A DNA stretch of 12,000 nt from Rickettsiales bacterium (GTDB taxonomy: Bacteria > Pseudomonadota > Alphaproteobacteria > Rickettsiales > UBA8987), in assembly GCA_020631295.1 (NCBI GenBank), contig JAHDHN010000046.1:1-12000 (forward strand), given 5' to 3'. The position numbers were made by a program, and so were the translations under genes. Each line of letters starts with the position of its first letter. Position 1 is the stretch's first letter. Shown here piece after piece: positions 6,827 to 12,000 of the stretch. Below the pieces are notes generated by a model, which worked only from the letters and a program-made list of their open reading frames with translations, had not been told where the DNA came from and searched no databases.

Positions 6827-8254
6827 CTAACGTTCGTGCTGTGGTGGTAGCATTTCTGGATGTTGTTCAAAATACTGGTTAGACACAGGTGGTTCACCAC
6901 TATATTGTTGTGACTTTACCCCATCCAACATCTCTAATGTAGATTGCTTCTCTGTTGTAATTTGGGACATTTTAAACTGTTCAAAGCGAGAAGACGTTTC
7001 TGCATTACAAGAGTGCTTTTCTCTACGCTCAAGTTCCAACAACAGATGTTGTGATAATATACCTGTCATTTGTTTATTAAGTTCAACGCTCAGAATTTTA
7101 GCGTATTCGTTGAGATCGGAGATGGCATCTTCAAATTTACTTTCTTTATTAATCCGCTCATGATTTGTGTGAAACACTGCATTATGGGCCTCTGCCTTGG
7201 ACATTTCAGCCCGCAGAGATTTTCTTATATCCATGGTGCCTTTTTTATAATGGTATGAGACCATCTCCAGAATTTGGTACATTTGTACGCTTTTAACATC
7301 ATAGATACCCTTTTCTAGCTCCGAATATGCATCATAGGATACAGAGCTAATATCTATATTGGGAGTAATGTTACCATCTGGTTGGAGAGTGGTTGCATTC
7401 TCACCTTGTATAATGGCGGTACGAATATGTCTTGCATCCTTCTTTTGGCGGCTCCAGTCTTTTGGGTTTGTTCCGTCGTCCAAGTAAAAATCAATACGAT
7501 ATTGCTTGTCCTGTATGTCTGAAATATTAAAAATGAATGCAGCATTCTGTTCAATATGCAGGGTTTTAGCATCATCACTGGCCATTAATATAACCTGATC
7601 TTTCGGCACAAAATATATTTCACCGTCAATTTCTTTTTCTTTTAGGCCCTTCTTATGAAAATATGGAGTAATATCATATTCTCTATGTATAGTTTCTACT
7701 GTTTGTTTAATGTCTTTAAAGGAGGCTGTGTTTTCAATTTCTTTTGGGAAGATACCAATATCTAACACTGTATAATTTGCGACGCGATCACCCAAACTAC
7801 CCTCTTTACCAATATCAGATTTCTTTATGACGTCCACACGGAAGGCATCATGTGGATTAAGTAATTTTAGTATCTCTTTATTGCCTACTAACCATAGCAA
7901 ATGTGAATGTTTTGCCACATTGTGTTTTTCCAAAGCAGGTTCATGTGTTTTTGGCATGTCTCTATTAGCAACAAACGCCTTAATATCCTTGAAATCTACA
8001 GGTCGATGTGTAGGTGAAGCTGCATCAGGTGCTTGTATAGGAAAAGATGGATTGCCATATATTATCCGTTCACCTGCAGGTTCAGGCATTCCCATTGCTT
8101 GGCTGTAATGTCCTGGGCTCTTACCCTCAAAGGGATCGAACAGACCTTCACGTATCATGGGCCCGTCACAAGGTGGTGGAGCAGCCAATCCATCAAATAT
8201 TGCACCAGATAATGCTCTAAGAATAGGAGATGGAATATAAGGTGGTAGTTTCAT
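6827..8254 (-). CDS. Hypothetical protein, AT-rich orphan of 475 aa
   Basis: I do not recognise this family. The reading frame is intact over 475 codons and its amino-acid composition is normal for a soluble protein, so it is probably real. Visible parts: a Pro-rich N-terminus (MKLPPYIPSPILRAL, later AAPPPCDGP) without a classical signal peptide; a mixed alpha/beta middle of about 85-290 with strand-like stretches such as VANYTVLDIGIF and GEIYFVPKDQVILMA; and a charged, helical C-terminal part from about 310 to 430 that could form coiled coils. There is no transmembrane segment. It is visibly more AT-rich than rne and the glycosyltransferase, and no Shine-Dalgarno site precedes the ATG (ATTTTTAAAAT lies directly upstream). 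It converges on rne with only 3 nt between stop codons. A horizontally acquired gene or secreted effector is possible, but nothing shows this directly. Confidence 0.7.
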   Translation of the reverse strand: MKLPPYIPSPILRALSGAIFDGLAAPPPCDGPMIREGLFDPFEGKSPGHYSQAMGMPEPAGERIIYGNPSFPIQAPDAASPTHRPVDFKDIKAFVANRDMPKTHEPALEKHNVAKHSHLLWLVGNKEILKLLNPHDAFRVDVIKKSDIGKEGSLGDRVANYTVLDIGIFPKEIENTASFKDIKQTVETIHREYDITPYFHKKGLKEKEIDGEIYFVPKDQVILMASDDAKTLHIEQNAAFIFNISDIQDKQYRIDFYLDDGTNPKDWSRQKKDARHIRTAIIQGENATTLQPDGNITPNIDISSVSYDAYSELEKGIYDVKSVQMYQILEMVSYHYKKGTMDIRKSLRAEMSKAEAHNAVFHTNHERINKESKFEDAISDLNEYAKILSVELNKQMTGILSQHLLLELERREKHSCNAETSSRFEQFKMSQITTEKQSTLEMLDGVKSQQYSGEPPVSNQYFEQHPEMLPPQHER

Positions 8255-8308
8255 ATTTTAAAAATAATGGCATTACATTGCATGTATATTGCAGTTTGTG
8301 CTCTTATC

Positions 8309-8328
8309 TTGTCACAAAGTTGTTACAA
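8309..8328. promoter_or_regulatory. Two tandem TTGTNACAA palindromes, operator-like
   Basis: TTGTCACAA (8309-8317) and TTGTTACAA (8320-8328) are each perfect palindromes around a central base. Their centres are 11 bp apart, about one helical turn, so two dimers could bind the same DNA face. They sit in the 101-bp divergent region between the orphan gene and the glycosyltransferase and overlap a TTGTCA that could be the -35 box of the latter. The binding protein is unknown. Confidence 0.45.
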
Positions 8329-8337
8329 CGATAAAAG
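8309..8337 (+). promoter_or_regulatory. Weak candidate promoter of the glycosyltransferase gene
   Basis: TTGTCA (8309-8314), a 17-bp spacer and TAAAAG (8332-8337) match consensus at about four of six bases each. The expected transcription start is at about 8344, which is exactly the alternative GTG start codon, suggesting a leaderless transcript. The -10 box is poor, so confidence is low. Confidence 0.3.
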
Positions 8338-8355
8338 CTAACAGTGTCTATATTT

Positions 8356-9213
8356 ATGCATACACTCATCGTTACGCGTACGAAGGACAGGCCATTGATG
8401 TTGGCACGTGCGTGTGCATCTGTGCTGGCGCAAACTCATAAAAAGTTCACTTGGGCGATTGTGAATGACGGTGGTGCGCAAGCGCCAGTGGATGAGATTG
8501 CTGCACAAGCCGCTGTTGCTGGCGTGAAGGTGATGGTGCATCATCTGCCTGCCTCAAACGGTATGGAAGCCGCCAGCAACCATGCCATTTCTGCAGATAA
8601 CACGGCCTCATTCATTGCCATTCATGATGATGATGACACATGGCACCCCGAATTTTTGGCAGAGATGGTGCCAGCGCTCAACGCAGCACCAGAGCATGCA
8701 GCAATGCTGTGCCATGTGGAGCTGGTGCAGGAGCGTATAAGCGGTAATCATATCCATATTCTTAAGCGTGTATCCTATCCAAATATCCAGCATCCGCCTA
8801 TGCTGCATGAAGTGGCGCAGCAAAACCGTTTTCCGCCCATTGCATTGTTATTCCGCAAAGAGGCATGTCAGAAATTGGGCGGGTTTGATGCGCGTATGCA
8901 AGTGCTGGGGGATTGGGATTTTGCTTTAAAACTACTGCTGGATGATTCCATTGGCTTGCTGCCTAAGACCCTTGCCTATTACCATCAGCGTCCGCGTAAA
9001 AGAGGGATCTATGGCAATAGCGTTATTGCACAAAGAGCCGCGCATAAAACAGCGCGCAAGCGCTATATTACAGAGAAAATAGCCGCTGCAGCTAAAGCGC
9101 CACACAGCATAGAGGGCCGGATTGGTCAGGCATTTTTAGATGTAAATGCGCTTGCCTACACCCATTTCTGGCCGCGCCTTAAACGCATACTCAGGCGAAT
9201 TAAGGCTGGCTAA
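8356..9213 (+). CDS. Glycosyltransferase family 2 (GT-A fold)
   Basis: Predicted 285-aa inverting sugar transferase that adds a sugar from a nucleotide donor, probably to a cell-surface glycan or lipid. The N-terminal strand TLIVTRTKDRP is typical of the family. The nucleotide-binding VNDGG is at 36-40 and the metal-binding acidic run HDDDDTW at 90-96 fills the DxD position. GGFD (175-178) and LGDWDFALKL (Asp186, Asp188) match the usual acceptor-side GGFD and EDxDF region. No transmembrane helix is seen; the basic C-terminus FWPRLKRILRRIKAG could sit on the inner membrane face. The ATG at 8356 is chosen because the family start fits best; a GTG at 8344 would add MSIF. Neither has a Shine-Dalgarno site. 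Donor and acceptor cannot be told from the sequence. The aminotransferase follows after 72 nt and may be co-transcribed. Confidence 0.88.
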   Translation: MHTLIVTRTKDRPLMLARACASVLAQTHKKFTWAIVNDGGAQAPVDEIAAQAAVAGVKVMVHHLPASNGMEAASNHAISADNTASFIAIHDDDDTWHPEFLAEMVPALNAAPEHAAMLCHVELVQERISGNHIHILKRVSYPNIQHPPMLHEVAQQNRFPPIALLFRKEACQKLGGFDARMQVLGDWDFALKLLLDDSIGLLPKTLAYYHQRPRKRGIYGNSVIAQRAAHKTARKRYITEKIAAAAKAPHSIEGRIGQAFLDVNALAYTHFWPRLKRILRRIKAG

Positions 9214-9273
9214 AAGCCGGTTATGCTTCTATGGATGATGGCCATGAACCAGCTAAATACCACACCTGAAGTT

Positions 9274-9280
9274 AAAGGAG
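9274..9280 (+). promoter_or_regulatory. Ribosome binding site that fixes the aminotransferase start
   Basis: AAAGGAG lies 5 nt before the ATG at 9286. This favours 9286 over the ATGs at 9223, 9235, 9238 and 9244, whose translations (MLLWMMAMNQ...) look non-coding. Confidence 0.75.
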
Positions 9281-9285
9281 CTACC

Positions 9286-10554
9286 ATGAGCCATGCTGCG
9301 CATATTATTGATGTTGAAAAATCCCAAACGTTGCTGATCAATGAACAATCCCGCTTAAAAGAAGCCGGTGGCAGCAAAGTGTATAAATTTGGGTTTGGGC
9401 AGTCTCCCTTTTTCCCACCTGCACATGTGGTAGATGAGCTGAAAAAGAACGCGCGCCGCAAGGAATATGGCCCGGTACAGGGCAATAATGATGTGCGCGA
9501 GGCCGTAGCAGCGTTTCATAATGCGCTAGACGGGTTGAATATTGACCCTGAAAATATCTTCATTGCACCTGGGTCTAAGCAGCTGCTTTACACGGTGATG
9601 GCTGCGTTTAAAAATGTGAATGTGTTGATTCCTGCGCCGGCATGGGTGTCGTATGAGCCACAAGCACATCTGCTGGGCCATAAGGCCATTCGTGTGGAAA
9701 CCGGCTATGACAAGAAATGGCATGTAACGCCTGATGCGCTGGAAGCGGCCATTGCACAGGGTACGCCTGATGTGCCGTGCTTGTTGATTCTGAACTATCC
9801 TAGCAACCCAGAGGGCTTGAGCTATAGCCCTGCGGAGCTGGAAGCGCTGACGGCCACATTGCGTGCGCATAATGTAGTGGTGATGTCGGATGAGATTTAC
9901 GGCCTGTTGCATCATGAAGGTCAGCATGTGTCTTTGGCGCGCTATTACCCGGAAGGCACCATTGTGACCACTGGTCTGTCCAAATGGTGTGGTGCGGGCG
10001 GTTGGCGCTTTGGTGCAGCGCTCTTGCCAGATGCGTTGGCTACAGACATGAAAGAAGCCATGCTAGGCATTGCCTCTGAGACCTATTCTTGCGCGCCTAT
10101 TCCAGTGCAAGCTGCAGCGGTAGCGGCCTATCAGTGGAATGATGCAAACAAAGCCTTTGTGGAAGGCCAACGTGCGATTTTAAAAGCACTGGGCAACGAG
10201 GTGCAGCAGCGTTTGGTCAAGGCCGGCTGCAAGGTGCATGCGCCAGAAGGTGCCTTCTATCTATTCGTAGATTTCAGCAATTTTGGTGAAAAGGCCCTAA
10301 AATTGGGTGCCACCACTGCCAATGATTTTTGTGTGGAGCTGCTAAAGGCCACTGGCGCTGCGTTGCTTTCGGGCGAGGCATTTGGTATTGATGCCAACCA
10401 TCTCTGCGCGCGCTTGGCGTATGTAGAGTTTGACGGCGATGCTGCCCTAGAAGCCGTGTATTGCGGTGAAGCGGTAGACGCTGCATTCTTAGACAAGTAT
10501 TGCGGCAAAACGCTGGAAGGCATTGATGCCATGTGTGCTTGGCTGCAGGGGTAG
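9286..10554 (+). CDS. Class I/II PLP-dependent aminotransferase (aspartate aminotransferase-like)
   Basis: Predicted cytoplasmic 422-aa transaminase of fold type I that moves an amino group between an amino acid and a 2-oxo acid through pyridoxal phosphate. Visible signatures: FGFGQSPFFPP near the N-terminus, EYGPVQGNNDVREAV (the usual Y-x-P-x-x-G segment), APGSKQLLYTVMAAF around the cofactor phosphate, NYPSNPEG with Asn174 (the PLP-ring Asn), SDEIYG with Asp202 (pyridine nitrogen) and Tyr205, GLSKWCGAGGWRFG with Schiff-base Lys233, and CARLAYVEFDG with Arg376 as the substrate-carboxylate Arg. All expected catalytic residues are present. The C-terminal 60 residues have several Cys. The exact substrate cannot be assigned; aspartate or another small amino acid is likely. 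It lies 72 nt after the glycosyltransferase, with its own strong ribosome binding site; a shared pathway is possible but not shown. Confidence 0.92.
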   Translation: MSHAAHIIDVEKSQTLLINEQSRLKEAGGSKVYKFGFGQSPFFPPAHVVDELKKNARRKEYGPVQGNNDVREAVAAFHNALDGLNIDPENIFIAPGSKQLLYTVMAAFKNVNVLIPAPAWVSYEPQAHLLGHKAIRVETGYDKKWHVTPDALEAAIAQGTPDVPCLLILNYPSNPEGLSYSPAELEALTATLRAHNVVVMSDEIYGLLHHEGQHVSLARYYPEGTIVTTGLSKWCGAGGWRFGAALLPDALATDMKEAMLGIASETYSCAPIPVQAAAVAAYQWNDANKAFVEGQRAILKALGNEVQQRLVKAGCKVHAPEGAFYLFVDFSNFGEKALKLGATTANDFCVELLKATGAALLSGEAFGIDANHLCARLAYVEFDGDAALEAVYCGEAVDAAFLDKYCGKTLEGIDAMCAWLQG

Positions 10555-10566
10555 TTTGGGCTGTTT

Positions 10567-10590
10567 TAGCACTAGTGAGATGCTATTTTT
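10567..10590 (+). terminator. Possible weak intrinsic terminator after the aminotransferase
   Basis: TAGCA (10567-10571) and TGCTA (10581-10585) form a 5-bp stem with a 9-nt loop, followed by TTTTT (10586-10590). The position, 12 nt after the stop codon, suits a terminator. The stem is short and AT-rich, and it overlaps the end of the convergent small membrane gene. Confidence 0.3.
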
Positions 10591-10868
10591 ATAGAACCGT
10601 TTAAGCGATAGTAAAAATACAGCATCATAGCCGATAAAAGTGCAAGGTCATAAAATGAAGATTGTTCTGGAATGCCCTCTTCCTCAATAAGATATGCCAA
10701 AGAGAATATAACAACACCAAAAGCAAAAGACAGAACTACTGTTCGAACCAATACGGGAAAGCTTATGCAAACAAATCTCTCGATAAACTCTTTATTATCG
10801 CCTCGTGCATTTGTCTTATAAAGAAATATTGTTCCCAAGAGCGTAATGATAAAGATAAAAACGTCTAT
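10572..10868 (-). CDS. Small three-helix membrane protein with an ATA or TTG start
   Basis: Hypothetical inner-membrane protein, AT-rich and not recognised. The frame is open from a stop at 10878-10880. No ATG, GTG or CTG gives a reasonable start. The TTG at 10838 gives 89 codons but lacks a ribosome binding site and cuts into a hydrophobic segment. The ATA at 10868 lies 7 nt after AGGA and gives 98 aa with three apparent helices: about 2-17 (DVFIFIITLLGTIFLYK), about 33-60 (FPVLVRTVVLSFAFGVVIF and following) and about 71-88 (DLALLSAMMLYFYYRL), with a charged loop KTNARGDNKEFIER between the first two. I read ATA as the ancestral start position. The gene may be using a rare start, may be initiated from TTG, or may be silenced by an ATG-to-ATA change. 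It lies 47 nt after the YihY gene on the same strand and could be its second cistron. Confidence 0.5.
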   Translation of the reverse strand: MDVFIFIITLLGTIFLYKTNARGDNKEFIERFVCISFPVLVRTVVLSFAFGVVIFSLAYLIEEEGIPEQSSFYDLALLSAMMLYFYYRLNGSIKIASH

Positions 10869-10875
10869 AGTGATG

Positions 10876-10879
10876 TCCT
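10876..10879 (-). promoter_or_regulatory. AGGA ribosome binding site before an ATA codon
   Basis: On the minus strand AGGA ends 7 nt before ATA (10868-10866). The spacing is ideal, and the codons after ATA encode a credible membrane helix, which makes this the most likely original initiation site of the small membrane protein. Confidence 0.4.
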
Positions 10880-10915
10880 ATTTATTATTAGTTTAACATA
10901 GTTGTTTAAAGCACT

Positions 10916-11776
10916 TCAACGCTCGCGCTGTTCCAGGCGGTGGCCCATGGCTTTCTCGAAATGGTAGTTAAATTCGGCACCCCAAATGTAAATCACTGCC
11001 ATCACATAGAAGAATACGAGGGTCACGATATAACCGGTGATACTGCCGTAAATCACATTAAGCTGGTTGAAATTGCGCAGATAGCTCACCAATAAGTCTG
11101 CAGCCAAAAGCCAGCCGACTACCACTAAGAACGCACCCAAAATTACCGAGCGAAAACGCTGCTTGATGTTCGGCAAAATATAATAGCTTAAGCCCACGCC
11201 CAGAAACAGAATCAGCCCTGCAAAGATATAGCGCACAATATGCCAGGAGCCGGCAATATAGTCTCTCTCAAACTCAAAGAAATCACGCAATGTGCTCCAA
11301 AATACCGGCAGGAAAATCAGCAAAAACATGGCCATGAAAATGGCAATGGTCACGCCAATAAACTCCACAATACTTAGCAAACGCCGGATAAAATAGTTGG
11401 GCGCATCTGCTACATGATAGGCGCGGTTTAATGCACCGCGCGTGCCCTCTAGCGCACTTGAGGCAGTCCATATTGCACCAATAATCGCCACGGTCAGCAG
11501 CCCTTGCGGCGGGCCAGACACAATTTCATGCACCCGTGGTTGGATAGAAGATACCAGCTGCGAAGGCAGCGTGGCAAAAAACTCATCAAGCAAGCCACTT
11601 ACCACATCAATTTGCCCAATAAACCCAGCCAGTGCGATGAAAAATACCAAAAAAGGAAACAGTGAAAGCAGGCCCAAGAAGGCCAAATAGCCCGCATATT
11701 CTCCGCCCTCATGCCGAATTAAAGACACAATGCCACGCCACATAGAACGAAAAAGAACGGTGAACCAACGTTTCAT
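10916..11776 (-). CDS. YihY/virulence factor BrkB family membrane protein
   Basis: Predicted inner-membrane protein of 286 aa, the normal length for the YihY/BrkB (UPF0761) family. Its molecular role is not settled; older annotations as ribonuclease BN are mistaken for this family. Six hydrophobic segments are visible at about 30-55, 92-109, 135-160, 180-201, 209-231 and 244-268. Family landmarks are SLFPFLVFFIALAGFIG in the first, SSALEGTRGALNRAY at about 106-120, and YGSITGYIVTLVFF with GAEFNY at the end of the sixth. The charged C-terminus (HFEKAMGHRLEQRER) is probably cytoplasmic. No Shine-Dalgarno site precedes the ATG, and the candidate promoter places the transcription start on the ATG itself. 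The small membrane gene follows 47 nt downstream. Confidence 0.9.
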   Translation of the reverse strand: MKRWFTVLFRSMWRGIVSLIRHEGGEYAGYLAFLGLLSLFPFLVFFIALAGFIGQIDVVSGLLDEFFATLPSQLVSSIQPRVHEIVSGPPQGLLTVAIIGAIWTASSALEGTRGALNRAYHVADAPNYFIRRLLSIVEFIGVTIAIFMAMFLLIFLPVFWSTLRDFFEFERDYIAGSWHIVRYIFAGLILFLGVGLSYYILPNIKQRFRSVILGAFLVVVGWLLAADLLVSYLRNFNQLNVIYGSITGYIVTLVFFYVMAVIYIWGAEFNYHFEKAMGHRLEQRER

Positions 11777-11782
11777 AGTTCT

Positions 11783-11811
11783 TGTATAACGCTACGGCGC
11801 AAGAAAGTAAA
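11783..11811 (-). promoter_or_regulatory. Candidate promoter of the YihY gene, predicted leaderless start
   Basis: On the minus strand TTTACT (11811-11806) and TATACA (11788-11783) are separated by exactly 17 bp and each match the consensus at four of six bases. Six bases (AGAACT) separate the -10 box from the ATG at 11776, the same geometry as at the EAL gene. Confidence 0.45.
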
Positions 11812-11837
11812 AATGCTTTTACTGTGGTCATTTTGTC

Positions 11838-11862
11838 GAACAATTCACAAAAAATATTGTTC
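11838..11862. promoter_or_regulatory. Perfect 7-bp inverted repeat upstream of the YihY promoter
   Basis: GAACAAT (11838-11844) and ATTGTTC (11856-11862) are perfect inverted copies separated by 11 AT-rich bases. The repeat lies about 27 bp upstream of the YihY -35 box, a position suitable for a regulator. It could instead be a chance palindrome. Confidence 0.35.
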
Positions 11863-11916
11863 CCTGTGGTTTACTGCGTCCGGCAAAGCTCAAAGAGCGT
11901 AGCGGGAGCCACAGGG
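11862..11916. repeat. Extragenic palindrome bounded by CCCTGTGG / CCACAGGG
   Basis: CCCTGTGG (11862-11869) and CCACAGGG (11909-11916) are perfect 8-bp inverted ends. The stem can grow to about 11 bp with G-U pairs, and an inner GCTC-AAA-GAGC hairpin (11888-11898) sits inside. It may be an interspersed repeat or a small structured RNA. There is no U tract for a terminator. Confidence 0.4.
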
Positions 11917-11949
11917 TCAAATAGTAATTTCATTTAATTTTTCCATGCA

Positions 11950-11980
11950 ATCCCTGACAAGCGCAGCGCAGATCGGGGAT
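11950..11980. repeat. REP-like palindrome with GGGGATCC arm
   Basis: ATCCCTGA (11950-11957) pairs with TCGGGGAT (11973-11980) with one G-U pair, around a GCGCAGCGC core. Short palindromes with an arm continuing into GGGGATCCAGG are typical of interspersed extragenic repeats in proteobacteria. Copy number elsewhere cannot be judged from this window. Confidence 0.45.
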
Positions 11981-12000
11981 CCAGGGTTAACAAGCACTAT

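Noticed and set aside
9223..9285. N-terminal extension of the aminotransferase beginning MLLWMMAMNQ
   Set aside because: There is no ribosome binding site before these ATGs, while AAAGGAG sits 5 nt before 9286 and the family fold begins after that point.
10882..10902. TTAA-N9-TTAA near 10892-10908 as a second CtrA box
   Set aside because: The spacing is 9 and not 7, so it does not fit the CtrA consensus; the region is simply AT-rich.
11862..11916. tRNA or known small RNA gene
   Set aside because: It is too short and lacks the T-loop GGTTCGAATCC-type signature and acceptor stem; no known RNA family is recognisable.

Overview
The window looks like chromosomal DNA of a Gram-negative bacterium, most likely an alphaproteobacterium. 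Four observations support this. An RNase E carries an acidic insertion inside its S1 domain and ends in a Gly-Leu-Trp tail that resembles the alphaproteobacterial PNPase-binding motif. A perfect TTAA-N7-TTAAC box, the consensus of the alphaproteobacterial regulator CtrA, overlaps a promoter. There is an outer-membrane autotransporter ending in Phe. Several genes appear to be leaderless. Genus cannot be fixed from the sequence. Base composition is moderate, but two genes (6827-8254 and 10572-10868) are clearly more AT-rich than their neighbours.

Layout. 64-2979 (-) encodes a secreted S8 (subtilisin-like) serine protease autotransporter. Across a 90-bp divergent intergenic region, 3070-4281 (+) encodes a soluble c-di-GMP phosphodiesterase (EAL) with a degenerate GGDEF half. 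A 334-bp leader with two stem-loops precedes rne (4616-6823, +). An unrecognised AT-rich 475-aa gene (6827-8254, -) converges on rne with a 3-nt gap. Divergent from it, across two tandem TTGTNACAA palindromes, is a family 2 glycosyltransferase (8356-9213, +), followed by a class I/II PLP aminotransferase (9286-10554, +). Converging on these are a small three-helix membrane protein (10572-10868, -) whose best start codon is ATA, and upstream of it a YihY/BrkB-family membrane protein (10916-11776, -). The last 220 bases are non-coding and contain an operator-like inverted repeat and two extragenic palindromes.

How the genes relate. This is mainly an ordinary housekeeping stretch of mostly single-gene units; I see no phage, CRISPR, transposase, tRNA or rRNA. 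The most interesting signals are regulatory. One is the CtrA box on the phosphodiesterase promoter. Another is a repeated geometry (-10 box, six bases, start codon) that predicts leaderless mRNAs for several genes, in contrast to other genes here that have strong Shine-Dalgarno sites. A third is the structured rne leader. No clearly new multi-gene system is visible; the least explained gene is the 475-aa orphan.
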